This document shows, piece by piece, positions 40,350 through 49,315 of a DNA stretch of 64,000 nucleotides. The notes beneath the pieces are model-generated. The model did not search any database, was not told the DNA's origin, and worked only from the letters and a program-made list of their open reading frames with translations. The translations under genes and the position numbers were made by a program. The DNA is from Achromobacter xylosoxidans (GTDB taxonomy: Bacteria > Pseudomonadota > Gammaproteobacteria > Burkholderiales > Burkholderiaceae_B), in contig NZ_LN831029.1 of assembly GCF_001457475.1 (NCBI RefSeq), positions 6,696,001 to 6,760,000 of the forward strand. The letters run 5' to 3'. How positions within the stretch are numbered: the stretch's first letter is position 1; each line of letters opens with the position of its first letter.

Positions 40350-42452
40350 TTACTTGGCCCGAGCGGCGATGACTTCGTCAGCGACGTTCTTGGGGGCCTC
40401 GGAGTAATGCTTGAATTCCATCGTGTACGTGGCACGACCTTGCGTCAGCGAACGCAGGTTCGTGGCGTAACCGAACATCTCGGCCAGCGGAACTTCAGCC
40501 TTGATGGTCTTGCCACCACCGACCATGTCGTCCATGCCCTGGACCATGCCGCGACGCGAGGACAGATCGCCCATCACGGTACCGGCGTAGTCTTCGGGCG
40601 TTTCGACTTCAACGGCCATCATCGGTTCGAGCAGCACGGGGCTGGCCTTGCGCATGCCTTCCTTGAACGCCATCGAGCCGGCCATCTTGAACGCGTTTTC
40701 GTTCGAGTCCACATCGTGGTACGAACCGAAGAACAGCGTGACCTTGACGTCCACGACCGGGTAACCGGCCAGGATGCCGGCAGGCAGCGTTTCCTGGATG
40801 CCCTTGTCCACCGCGGGGATGAATTCGCGAGGAACCACACCGCCCTTGATGGCGTCCACGAACTCGTAGCCGCCGCCCGGCTGGAGCGGTTCGACCTTCA
40901 GGACCACGTGACCGTACTGACCACGACCGCCCGACTGCTTGACGAACTTGCCTTCGACTTCTTCGCAGGTCTTGCGGATGGTTTCGCGGTAGGCCACCTG
41001 GGGCTTGCCGACGTTCGCTTCCACGCCGAATTCGCGCTTCATGCGGTCGACCAGAATTTCCAGGTGCAGCTCGCCCATGCCGGAAATGATGGTCTGGCCG
41101 GATTCTTCGTCGCTGCGCACGCGGAACGACGGATCTTCCTGCGCCAGGCGCGACAGCGCCAGGCCCATCTTTTCCTGGTCGGCCTTCGACTTGGGTTCGA
41201 CGGCCTGCGAAATCACGGGCTCGGGGAACTCCATGCGCTCCAGCAGGATGTGCGAATCGACATCGCACAGCGTTTCGCCGGTCGTCACGTCCTTCAGGCC
41301 CACCACGGCGGCGATGTCGCCGGCCAGAACTTCCTTGATTTCCTCGCGGTTGTTCGCGTGCATCTGCAGGATGCGGCCGATACGTTCCTTCTTGCCCTTG
41401 ATGGGGTTGTAGACCGTATCGCCCGACTTCAGGACGCCCGAGTAGACGCGCACGAAGGTCAACTGACCCACGAACGGATCGCTCATCAGCTTGAACGCCA
41501 GCGCCGAGAACTTCTCGTTGTCGTCAGCCTTGCGGTTGATGGCGTTGCCATCGTCGTCCTGGCCGTCGACCGGGGGAATGTCCACGGGCGAAGGCAGGTA
41601 GTCGATGACCGCGTCCAGCATGCGCTGCACGCCCTTGTTCTTGAAGGCGGTGCCGCACAGCATCGGCTGGATTTCGCCAGCGATGGTGCGTTGACGGATG
41701 GCCAGGTTGATTTCGGCTTCGTCCAAGGAACCCGTTTCCAGGTACTTGTTCATCAGCTCTTCCGACGACTCGGCGGCGGCTTCAACCAGCTTTTCACGCC
41801 ATTCGGCAGCGGTACCTTCCAGCTCGGCCGGAATGTCCTTGTAGTCGAACTTGGTGCCTTGGCTGGCTTCGTCCCAGATGATCGCCTTCATCTTGACCAG
41901 GTCGATCACGCCTTGGAACGTGTCTTCGGCGCCGATGGGGATCACGATGGGCACGGGGTTCGCGCGCAGACGCGTCTTCAACTGGTCATAGACCTTGAAG
42001 AAGTTCGCGCCGGTACGGTCCATCTTGTTGACGAACGCCAGACGCGGCACGCCGTACTTGTTGGCTTGGCGCCACACGGTTTCGGACTGGGGCTGAACAC
42101 CACCCACCGCGCAGTAGACCATGCAGGCACCGTCCAGGACGCGCATGGAACGTTCCACCTCGATGGTGAAGTCCACGTGCCCCGGGGTGTCGATGATGTT
42201 GATGCGGTGCTCGGGGTAGTTGCCGGCCATGCCACGCCAAAACGCCGTCGTAGCAGCCGACGTAATGGTGATGCCACGCTCTTGCTCTTGTTCCATCCAG
42301 TCCATGGTGGCGGCGCCATCATGCACTTCGCCAATCTTGTGATTGACGCCGGTGTAGAACAGGATACGTTCGGTCGTGGTGGTTTTCCCTGCATCGATGT
42401 GCGCAGAGATGCCAATGTTGCGATAGCGCTCGATCGGGGTTTTGCGGGCCAT
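40350..42452 (-). CDS. fusA: Elongation factor G
   Basis: A 700-residue translocation GTPase. It has the G1 segment [27 protein letters not shown], and complete domains II-V with the C-terminal [10 protein letters not shown] loop. It starts 18 bp after rpsG. Confidence 0.99.
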   Translation of the reverse strand: MARKTPIERYRNIGISAHIDAGKTTTTERILFYTGVNHKIGEVHDGAATMDWMEQEQERGITITSAATTAFWRGMAGNYPEHRINIIDTPGHVDFTIEVERSMRVLDGACMVYCAVGGVQPQSETVWRQANKYGVPRLAFVNKMDRTGANFFKVYDQLKTRLRANPVPIVIPIGAEDTFQGVIDLVKMKAIIWDEASQGTKFDYKDIPAELEGTAAEWREKLVEAAAESSEELMNKYLETGSLDEAEINLAIRQRTIAGEIQPMLCGTAFKNKGVQRMLDAVIDYLPSPVDIPPVDGQDDDGNAINRKADDNEKFSALAFKLMSDPFVGQLTFVRVYSGVLKSGDTVYNPIKGKKERIGRILQMHANNREEIKEVLAGDIAAVVGLKDVTTGETLCDVDSHILLERMEFPEPVISQAVEPKSKADQEKMGLALSRLAQEDPSFRVRSDEESGQTIISGMGELHLEILVDRMKREFGVEANVGKPQVAYRETIRKTCEEVEGKFVKQSGGRGQYGHVVLKVEPLQPGGGYEFVDAIKGGVVPREFIPAVDKGIQETLPAGILAGYPVVDVKVTLFFGSYHDVDSNENAFKMAGSMAFKEGMRKASPVLLEPMMAVEVETPEDYAGTVMGDLSSRRGMVQGMDDMVGGGKTIKAEVPLAEMFGYATNLRSLTQGRATYTMEFKHYSEAPKNVADEVIAARAK

Positions 42453-42470
42453 GGTGGGTTAGTCCTTAAA

Positions 42471-42941
42471 TTACCAGCGGAAATGGCTGAAGGCCTTGTT
42501 GGCCTCGGCCATCTTGTGCGTGTCTTCGCGCTTCTTCATCGCGGCGCCACGACCTTCGGAGGCGTCGATCAGTTCGCCAGCAAGGCGCAGATCCATCGAC
42601 TTCTCGCCACGCTTCTTGGCGGCTTCACGGAGCCAACGCATAGCCAGGGCCAGGCGGCGCACGGGGCGCACTTCAACCGGCACTTGGTAGTTGGCACCGC
42701 CAACGCGGCGGCTCTTGACTTCGACGATCGGCTTGATGTTGTTGATCGCCAGGCTGAACACCTCGATCGGCTCCTTGCCGGTCTTGGTGGCGACTTGCTC
42801 GAGGGCACCGTAGACGATGCGCTCGGCGACGGCCTTCTTGCCGTCCAGCATGACGACGTTCATGAACTTGGCGAGTTCGACGCTGCCGAACTTGGGATCG
42901 GGCAGAATCTCGCGCTTGGGTACTTCGCGACGACGGGGCAT
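42471..42941 (-). CDS. rpsG: 30S ribosomal protein S7
   Basis: A 156-residue S7, the assembly initiator of the 30S head and, in E. coli, translational repressor of the str operon through the rpsL-rpsG gap. It begins [18 protein letters not shown] and ends with [16 protein letters not shown]. It is separated from rpsL by an unusually long 175 bp with several hairpins. Confidence 0.98.
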   Translation of the reverse strand: MPRRREVPKREILPDPKFGSVELAKFMNVVMLDGKKAVAERIVYGALEQVATKTGKEPIEVFSLAINNIKPIVEVKSRRVGGANYQVPVEVRPVRRLALAMRWLREAAKKRGEKSMDLRLAGELIDASEGRGAAMKKREDTHKMAEANKAFSHFRW

Positions 42942-42984
42942 TGTTGCTTCCTTGTGTCTGTTCAGTTGAACCGTGTTTCATTAC

Positions 42985-43113
42985 ACGGCCATGGCCGTCC
43001 AATAAGACGACCCCTTACGTGCCGCGCACCTTCCTGTATTGCGGTTGGCGCGGTTGCACTTCCCTGATGACGGATGGCCGTCACTCGGGGGTACTGCTGA
43101 CTCGCGTTGCGAG
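42985..43113 (-). promoter_or_regulatory. Structured rpsL-rpsG intergenic region
   Basis: Three inverted repeats lie in the 175-bp gap: a perfect 14-bp palindrome at 42985-42998, a 6-bp stem with 4-nt loop at 43068-43073/43078-43083, and a 5-bp stem at 43101-43105/43109-43113. By position this is the likely site for S7 feedback known from E. coli, but homology of the structure is not shown. Confidence 0.5.
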
Positions 43114-43116
43114 CCC

Positions 43117-43494
43117 TTAGGCCTTCTTCGGGCGCTTGGCGCCGTACTTCGAGCGGGCTTGCTTGCGATCCTTGACGCCTTGCAGGTCGAGGGAACCGCG
43201 CACGATGTGATAACGCACACCGGGCAAGTCCTTCACACGACCGCCACGCACCAGAACCACCGAGTGCTCTTGCAGGTTGTGGCCTTCACCACCGATGTAC
43301 GAAATGACTTCGTAACCGTTGGTCAGACGCACTTTGGCAACCTTACGCAGAGCGGAGTTCGGCTTCTTGGGGGTGGTGGTGTACACGCGAGTGCACACGC
43401 CGCGGCGTTGCGGGCAGTTTTCGAGCGCGGGGCTCTTGCTTTTGATGATGCTGACTTCGCGCGGCTTGCGCACGAGTTGGCTAATGGTAGGCAT
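43117..43494 (-). CDS. rpsL: 30S ribosomal protein S12
   Basis: A 125-residue S12, the decoding-centre protein. Lys43 (TTTPKKPNS) and Lys88 (GGRVKDLPG) are present, so there is no sign of common streptomycin-resistance changes. First gene of the str operon, with a leader of about 335 nt from the predicted promoter. Confidence 0.98.
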
Positions 43495-43837
43495 GACCTT
43501 TGAAATCCCTTTTACGTACCACTGGGTAAGTACTTACGTACTCGTCTCCTCGAGCAATGGACTCTTGGAGAAGGCGGCTCGCGCAAAACCGCCTCAAACG
43601 TTCAAATACGTAAAAGAGCGGGCTTGCCAACAAACCATGACAAACGCACAAACCTGATGTTCGGGAGACGGCAGCGTCGGTTGACGGAGGCTCGTGACGC
43701 ACCCCTTTGGCCTTGGGCGCTTCGCTAGCACGAAGGGCCGGACCTGTCTTCCTGGCGCTTTGACCACACGTCTTTGACCACACATGGTCGCCGCCCTGGC
43801 ATCAAACTTTGCGCGCGAATAAAGCAGTAAGCCCTTT
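43495..43837 (-). other. Long leader of the str operon
   Basis: Non-coding stretch between the predicted start of transcription and rpsL. It holds a 12-bp perfect palindrome (43526-43537), a 6-bp hairpin (43572-43577/43589-43594), and two copies of CTTTGACCACAC (43758-43769 and 43772-43783). No ORF is convincing; small frames here start without ribosome sites and lack family features. Confidence 0.5.
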
Positions 43838-43867
43838 AGCATAGCTTAGAACTTGGCGCACTGTCAA
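43838..43867 (-). promoter_or_regulatory. Predicted strong promoter of the str operon
   Basis: Minus strand: perfect -35 TTGACA (43862-43867), an 18-bp spacer and -10 TATGCT (43838-43843). Oriented towards rpsL with no other gene in between. Confidence 0.8.
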
Positions 43868-44040
43868 AAACTTTTGCGCGCATGGCGCGTGGGCGTGTTG
43901 CCGGCAAAAGACGGCCAGATAGGCGCAACTCGCGCCCAGGTCGGCAAAAATGGGGCCAAATTACCAACCGCCGACGGGAACGGCCGGTGCGGGATAGCAC
44001 GGGGTCGCGAACCGCACGCGACGCGTGGCGCGAGCGCGGG

Positions 44041-44104
44041 GTCCAGGGGTCCAGGGGTCCAGGGGTCCAGGGGTCCAGGGAGCCAGGGAGCCAGGGAGCC
44101 AGGC
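44041..44104 (+). repeat. 8-bp tandem repeat array (GTCCAGGG / AGCCAGGG)
   Basis: Five perfect copies of GTCCAGGG (44041-44080) are followed by three copies of AGCCAGG(G/C) (44081-44104). The array is non-coding, 36 bp beyond the stop codon of the pseudo-receiver regulator. Perfect short tandem repeats of this kind tend to vary in copy number between strains. Confidence 0.9.
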
Positions 44105-44139
44105 GGCAATGGTAGCCGGTGGCGGGCGATGCGGACGGC

Positions 44140-44841
44140 TTACTGATCGGCGAACAGATATCCGCTGCCGTAGACCGTGCGGATCGGCAACATCACACCC
44201 GCCAGCTCGGCCTTGCGGCGCAGGCGGCTGACGATGACGTCGATGCTGCGCGTGCCGCTGGAGCGCGAACCGCCCCCTTCCACCCGCAGCTCGTCACCCA
44301 GCTCGTTGCGGCCCACCGCCCTGCCCGCCACTTCCAGCAGCGAACGCACGATCAGCCGCTCGTTGGCGGACAGGGAAATCGTGGTGCCGGAGGGCGCCGC
44401 CAGGGTCCAGCCCTGATCGCGCAGCTCCCATTGGCCAGGCAGGGGTTCATCGGCCGCGGCGGCGTCCTGGCCGGCCGGCAGGCGGCGGGCCAGCGCCAGC
44501 AGGATGCAGGCCAGCTCTCTTGGGTCATGCGGCGGCGGCAGGCAGGCGTCGGCGCCGCTCTGCAGACAGCGCAGGCGGGTTTCCAGGGACAGATTGTTCC
44601 CCATCACCACGATACCCAGGGACGAGGAGCCGTGCAGGCGGGCGACCAGGGCATAGCCGATCTCGCCAAGCGTCCCCACATTCAGCACCACGGCATCATA
44701 GGTGCCATTGCTGAGCAGGCCGAACAATTCCAGAGAAGTCGAGCAGCCACGGGCCGAAATTCCAGCTTGAAGCAGTGCGGACACAGCGGTGTTACGTGCG
44801 GCCTCGTCCGGCGACATCATCAGTACGCGCAATTGATTCAT
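44140..44841 (-). CDS. OmpR-type response regulator with a pseudo-receiver domain
   Basis: A 233-residue protein with a receiver-like N-terminal domain and a C-terminal winged helix (SANERLIVRSLLEVAGRAV through RTVYGSGYLF). The residue where the phospho-accepting aspartate should be is Asn54 (DAVVLNVGTLGE), and the N-terminal acidic pair is not standard (MMSPDE). It is thus unlikely to be phosphorylated in the usual way. The start at 44841 is preceded by GGAAAG; the upstream extension is rejected. It diverges from a canonical regulator gene across 259 bp. It probably binds DNA constitutively or is controlled by a partner. Confidence 0.85.
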   Translation of the reverse strand: MNQLRVLMMSPDEAARNTAVSALLQAGISARGCSTSLELFGLLSNGTYDAVVLNVGTLGEIGYALVARLHGSSSLGIVVMGNNLSLETRLRCLQSGADACLPPPHDPRELACILLALARRLPAGQDAAAADEPLPGQWELRDQGWTLAAPSGTTISLSANERLIVRSLLEVAGRAVGRNELGDELRVEGGGSRSSGTRSIDVIVSRLRRKAELAGVMLPIRTVYGSGYLFADQ

Positions 44842-44919
44842 AGGTTCTTTCCATCCCTTCTGCCTCCCCTTGCCCGGCAGACCGCGCCGGTTGGAGGAAG
44901 GTTGAGGACAGTTTGACCC

Positions 44920-44955
44920 GTTGTTGTGCAACAACTCCAGTCAAGATTCGTCAAG
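44920..44955. promoter_or_regulatory. Candidate operators between the two divergent regulator genes
   Basis: An inverted repeat GTTGTTG-TG-CAACAAC (44920-44935) is followed by a 10-bp spaced direct repeat GTCAAG-N4-GTCAAG (44940-44945, 44950-44955). Ten-base direct repeats are typical of OmpR-family binding sites. A perfect TTGACA lies at 44966-44971, though no -10 of matching spacing is clear. Confidence 0.5.
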
Positions 44956-45100
44956 TTTGCAATGTTTGACAGTTCTTGGCACAACGTAGCCAACAGTGAC
45001 GCGACGCGAGTTATCATTCCATTACACAATCCTTTCTTCTTCTTGCAGTAGGGCGCCACAGGGCGCGCTTGCGCAGCCAACCTTCGCGAGACCACGTCTG

Positions 45101-45817
45101 ATGAAAATCGCGTCGCTGGAAGACGACCTGGACCAGGCGAAACGTATCCAGCAAGTCCTGACTGCCGCCGGATACACCTGCACCAGTTATCAGCAAAGCC
45201 GTGACCTGCTTGCCGCTTTGCGCAATGAAACGTTTGACCTGGTGCTGCTGGACTGGCACCTGCCCGATATCGACGGCGACGATGTGGTGCGCTGGTTGCG
45301 CGCCAACATCGGCCCGCGCGTTCCCGTCATCTTCCTGACCAACCGGTCCAGCGAGGACGACCTGGTGGAAGGCCTGCGCGCCGGCGCCGACGACTACATC
45401 GTCAAGCCGCTGCGGCCGCTGGAACTGCTGGCCCGCGTCGCGGCGTTGCTGCGCCGCAGCCAGATCGCCGAGCCCGCCGATGAACCGTTCGACGTCGCCA
45501 GCTATCGCGTCGACCCCGCTGCGCGCGCGATCTCGCTCGATGGCGCGCAGGTCGCGCTGGCGCCCAAGGAGTTCGAGCTCGCGTTGCTGTTCTTTCGCAA
45601 CCTGGGCCGGCTCATGTCGCGCGATGTGCTGGCCGAATGCGTCTGGAATCGCGAGATTCCAGCCACCTCCCGCACGCTCGATACCCACCTGTCGAACATC
45701 CGGCAAAAGCTCCAGCTGCGCCCGGAACATGGCGTGCGCCTGAGTTCTTCCTACGCGCTCGGCTACCGGCTGGAGTTGCTGAGTCCGCCTGAAGATAGCC
45801 CGCCCCCCACGCGTTAG
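45101..45817 (+). CDS. OmpR-family response regulator
   Basis: A 238-residue two-component regulator. The receiver has the acidic cluster Glu7-Asp8-Asp9, phospho-acceptor Asp51 (LVLLDWHLPD), the Thr in IFLTNRS and the Lys in DDYIVKPL. The C-terminal winged helix (APKEFELALLFFRNLGRLMS, TLDTHLSNIRQKL) binds DNA. It is followed by the FecR-like gene (33-bp gap) and the CHASE2 kinase, so it is the natural partner of that kinase. Confidence 0.93.
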   Translation: MKIASLEDDLDQAKRIQQVLTAAGYTCTSYQQSRDLLAALRNETFDLVLLDWHLPDIDGDDVVRWLRANIGPRVPVIFLTNRSSEDDLVEGLRAGADDYIVKPLRPLELLARVAALLRRSQIAEPADEPFDVASYRVDPAARAISLDGAQVALAPKEFELALLFFRNLGRLMSRDVLAECVWNREIPATSRTLDTHLSNIRQKLQLRPEHGVRLSSSYALGYRLELLSPPEDSPPPTR

Positions 45818-45850
45818 CGCCTGGCGGCATTACCTGGAGATTTGAAAGTC

Positions 45851-46960
45851 ATGAGCCGCTGCCGCGCGCTTTCTTTGCTTGCCCTGCTTTCCGGCCTGCT
45901 GCTCGCCACTTCCTCGCATGGCCAGCCCGCTGGCGCGCTGGGAGACAATTTCATCTATCGCGTGCGCCAAGGCGACACGCTGATCGACATCGCTTCCACC
46001 TACACGCGCAATCAGGCCAACTGGAGTCCGCTGCAGACGCTCAACAGCGTCACCACGCCCGAGCGCCTGCCCATCGGCCTGGAGCTGCGCATCCCGTTGT
46101 CGATGATCCCCGAACGCGCCGCCGACGCGCGCGTGGTGCATGTCAGTGGCCAGGCGAACATCGACGGACAGTCGCTCAAACCCGGCGCGAGCGTGAGCGA
46201 AGGCAGCAAGGTCGTGACCGCGCCCAATGGTTTCGTGACGCTGGAATTGGCCGACGGCTCCAAGCTCACGCTGCCGGCCGACGGCGCGGTCGAATTGACG
46301 CGCCTGCGCCAGTTCGAAGGCACCAACCTGACCGATTCAGTCATCCATGTCGAGCGCGGCAGCGTCGAATCGAGTGTCGCGCCAGCCGGCCAGGGTGTAG
46401 GCCGTTTCGAAGTGCGCACGCCGGTCGCCGTCACGGGAGTGCGCGGCACGCGCTTTCGCGTGCAAAGCGGCAGCCATGGTGTCCACAGCGAAGTGCTGGA
46501 AGGCAGTGTGCGGCTGCAGCCGCATGCGCCCGGCGCCGCGCCGGCGCAACCCGTGTCGGTGGCCAAGGGCTATGGCGCAGCCATCGGCGCGGACGGCAAC
46601 GTCTCGGGCGTGCGGCAGTTGCTGGCCGCGCCACAACTCGGCCAACCCGTGCGTGCCGGCGGCGGCGCCTGGACCAGCGCATTCGAACCGGTGCCCGGCG
46701 CGCAAAGCTACCTGGTGCGCGTCGCGCGCGATGCCGATGGCACGCAGCTGGTGTCCTCGACCCGCTTTCCCACTGCCGACATCCGCTTCAGCGCCCCCGG
46801 TCCGGGCACCTTCTACGTGACGGTGCGCGCGGTCGATGAACTGGGCCTGGGCGGCCGCGACGCCATGGCCACTTTCACCGGGGTGAACCAGCTCATGACC
46901 AGCAGCGGCCTCGGGGTCGCCACCGGCACCGGCGGACTGGTGACCCTGACCGAGTACTAG
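45851..46960 (+). CDS. Periplasmic LysM-FecR domain protein
   Basis: A 369-residue exported protein. After a signal peptide (ALSLLALLSGLLLATSSHG) comes a LysM domain (FIYRVRQGDTLIDIASTYTR to LRIP, about residues 34-81) that should bind peptidoglycan. A FecR domain follows (about 93-200; GSKVVTAPNGFVTLELADGS, TPVAVTGVRGTRFRV), then a C-terminal beta-rich, fibronectin-like segment (AWTSAFEPVPGAQSYLVRVA). ATG 45851 is preferred to TTG 45842 because GGAGA is 10 nt upstream. The stop is 5 bp from the kinase start. No FecI sigma factor or TonB receptor is nearby, so a different signalling role is likely. Confidence 0.9.
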   Translation: MSRCRALSLLALLSGLLLATSSHGQPAGALGDNFIYRVRQGDTLIDIASTYTRNQANWSPLQTLNSVTTPERLPIGLELRIPLSMIPERAADARVVHVSGQANIDGQSLKPGASVSEGSKVVTAPNGFVTLELADGSKLTLPADGAVELTRLRQFEGTNLTDSVIHVERGSVESSVAPAGQGVGRFEVRTPVAVTGVRGTRFRVQSGSHGVHSEVLEGSVRLQPHAPGAAPAQPVSVAKGYGAAIGADGNVSGVRQLLAAPQLGQPVRAGGGAWTSAFEPVPGAQSYLVRVARDADGTQLVSSTRFPTADIRFSAPGPGTFYVTVRAVDELGLGGRDAMATFTGVNQLMTSSGLGVATGTGGLVTLTEY

Positions 46961-46965
46961 GGCCC

Positions 46966-49290
46966 ATGCCAGACGCCACCGATCCCATCGACCGGACCTC
47001 GCGATCAGGCCTGTGGTTGACGGTGGCGCTGGCGCTGCTGGCGGCGTTGCTCGGCTGGTTCAATGGACTGGGGCGCGTCGACCAGATCCTGTATGACCGC
47101 GCCGTCGCCTTGACGGGGCGCGATATCTCGCCCGACATCGTAATCGTGGCGATCGACGACAGCAGCATCGACGCGCTGGGGCGCTGGCCCTGGCGCCGGG
47201 CGGTGCATGCGGCGCTGCTGGACCGGCTGCAAGGCGCGCGCGCGGTGGGACTGGACCTGATCTTCGCCGAACCCGACACCACCTACCCCGGTGACGACGT
47301 CATCCTTGCCGACAGTATCCGGCGCAATGGCCGCACGGTGCTGCCGGTGGTACTGGACCGGCTGATCTATCCCACGTCGATCAGCGCCCCCATCCCCGCC
47401 CTGGCCCAGGCGGCAGCCGGCAGCGGCTTCATCAACGCCAACCTCGATGCCGATGGCGTGCTGCGATCAGCGGTCCTGACGGCGCGTTTCGCCGGCCAGC
47501 GCTGGCAGCATTTCGCGCTGACCATGCTGGACGTGGGCGGGCAGGCGGACCTGGCGCAACGCCTGCTACGGCGCGCCCGGGCGGACGGCAGCATCCTGAT
47601 TCCGTATGCGGGCCCGGCGGCGCATACCCGCGCCGTGTCCTATCTATCGGTCCTGCGCGGCGACGTGCCAGCGGAGCAGCTGCGCGGCAAATACGTGCTG
47701 GTGGGCGCTTGGGCCACCGGCCTGGGCGACGCGTACACCACGCCGGTATCCCACGAGGTCAGTGGCATGCCGGGCGTGGAGATCATCGCCAATTTGCTGC
47801 AGGCGGCCAACGACGACATCGCCTTCCAGCCGCCCGCCCCGTGGCTGAACGCGCTGTATTCGGCCCTGCCCGTGCTGCTGGCGTGCCTGGCGCTATGGCG
47901 CTTGTCGCCCAACCTGGCGCTGTTGGTGAACATCGCCCTGCTCGCCCTGGTGCTGCTCGTCAGCCTGTTGCTGCTGGGCCACACCTATCTGTGGTTCGCG
48001 CCCACCGCCGCGCTGGTGGGCGTGGCGTTGTGCTACCCGCTGTGGAGCTGGCGCAGCCAGGAAGCCGCGCTGCGCTACATGGACAACGAACTGCGCCGGC
48101 TGCAGCGCGAATACCCGCCGGTGCTTAACGAAGCGCGGGCGCAATCCGGCGGCCCCAGCGCATCGCTCGAAAGCCGGGTCGGTGAATTGCGGCGCGCGCT
48201 CGCGCGCGTGCGCAACCTGCGGCGGTTCCTGGCCGACGGCCTGGACGGCATGCCCGACGCCACGCTGGTGTTCGACCAGGATGGCCGCATGCAATTCCGC
48301 AACCAGGCAGCGGTGATGTATTTCCAGCGGCTGGGCATGCGGCCACCGCGGGTCGGGCACCCGGCGGTCCACCTGCTCGAGAAGACCATCGGCGACGAAT
48401 CGACACGCCAGCGCGTCGCCCAAGTACTGAGCGGCCAGGGACCGATCGCCGAGCAATCCCCCTGGACTGCCGATCTGGAGGTGCGCGATCACGCCGGCCG
48501 CGACCTGATCCTGAAATGCGCGCCGATCCATACGGCCGAAGGGAATTTCGCCGGCACCGTCGCCACGTTGACCGATATCTCCGGCATCCGCCAGGCCGAG
48601 CGCCAGCGCGAGGAAACGCTGCGCTTCATCTCGCATGACATGCGGGCGCCGCAGAGTTCGATCCTGGCGCTGGTGGAGATGAAGCAGGACGGCGGGACAA
48701 CGGATGGCGGGGATGAAACGCTTACCCGGATCGCCGCGCTGGCCAACCGCACGCTGCACCTGGTCGATGATTTCGTGCATTTGACGCGGGCCGAGTCGAT
48801 GGCCATCAACGCGGTGGAGCTGGACCTGGGCAGCCTGCTGCAGGACGGCGTCGACGAGTTCTGGGCGGCGGCGCACAAGCGCGGCATCCGGCTGGAGGTG
48901 GCTGCGCCGCTGCCCGCCGCCTATGCGCGCGGCGACCAGACACTGCTGATGCGGGCCCTGTGCAACCTGATCGACAACGCCATCAAGTACAGCCCGGCCG
49001 GGACGCGCATCGAATGCGCCATCGACCAGGCGGCGGGATTCTGGCGGATCCACGTGCGCGACCAGGGGCAAGGCATCGCGGCACACGACCTGGCGCGATT
49101 GTTCGAGCCGTTTTCACGCGTGGGGGTGGCCTCGCGTGGCGACGTCGGCGGAGCGGGCCTGGGACTGGCCTTCGTGCGCACGGTGGCGCAACGCCATGGC
49201 GGCGAGGTCGAAGTCACCAGCGAAGCCGGCAAAGGTTCGGTGTTCACGCTGCGGTTGCCCGTTGCGCCCGAGGACGCGCCGGCGACTTGA
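46966..49290 (+). CDS. CHASE2-domain sensor histidine kinase
   Basis: A 774-residue membrane kinase. One N-terminal helix (about 15-33) is followed by a periplasmic CHASE2 sensor (about 35-290), three transmembrane segments (about 297-360), a coiled linker and PAS-like domain (about 425-540). The HisKA domain has His557 (FISHDMRAPQSS). The ATPase has an N-box (NLIDNAIKYS), DQGQGI, FEPFSRV and GGAGLGLAF. All catalytic residues are present. It probably phosphorylates the regulator two genes upstream. The adjacent LysM-FecR protein may feed its periplasmic sensor; that link is inferred from the operon. Confidence 0.94.
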   Translation: MPDATDPIDRTSRSGLWLTVALALLAALLGWFNGLGRVDQILYDRAVALTGRDISPDIVIVAIDDSSIDALGRWPWRRAVHAALLDRLQGARAVGLDLIFAEPDTTYPGDDVILADSIRRNGRTVLPVVLDRLIYPTSISAPIPALAQAAAGSGFINANLDADGVLRSAVLTARFAGQRWQHFALTMLDVGGQADLAQRLLRRARADGSILIPYAGPAAHTRAVSYLSVLRGDVPAEQLRGKYVLVGAWATGLGDAYTTPVSHEVSGMPGVEIIANLLQAANDDIAFQPPAPWLNALYSALPVLLACLALWRLSPNLALLVNIALLALVLLVSLLLLGHTYLWFAPTAALVGVALCYPLWSWRSQEAALRYMDNELRRLQREYPPVLNEARAQSGGPSASLESRVGELRRALARVRNLRRFLADGLDGMPDATLVFDQDGRMQFRNQAAVMYFQRLGMRPPRVGHPAVHLLEKTIGDESTRQRVAQVLSGQGPIAEQSPWTADLEVRDHAGRDLILKCAPIHTAEGNFAGTVATLTDISGIRQAERQREETLRFISHDMRAPQSSILALVEMKQDGGTTDGGDETLTRIAALANRTLHLVDDFVHLTRAESMAINAVELDLGSLLQDGVDEFWAAAHKRGIRLEVAAPLPAAYARGDQTLLMRALCNLIDNAIKYSPAGTRIECAIDQAAGFWRIHVRDQGQGIAAHDLARLFEPFSRVGVASRGDVGGAGLGLAFVRTVAQRHGGEVEVTSEAGKGSVFTLRLPVAPEDAPAT

Positions 49291-49315
49291 GGCCAAGGGC
49301 GCCCCGCCCCGGGCG

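Noticed and set aside
40311..43067. A 918-codon plus-strand frame opposite fusA and rpsG
   Set aside because: Antisense shadow of fusA and rpsG, which are unmistakable on the minus strand.
44041..44104. CRISPR array
   Set aside because: Units are 8 bp and directly adjacent with no spacers; no cas genes are in the window.
43853..44146. A 97-codon frame through the 8-bp repeat array, giving a collagen-like Gly-rich peptide
   Set aside because: The repeat creates the apparent GSRGPGVQG pattern; there is no ribosome site, and an 8-bp unit would shift frame with each copy-number change.
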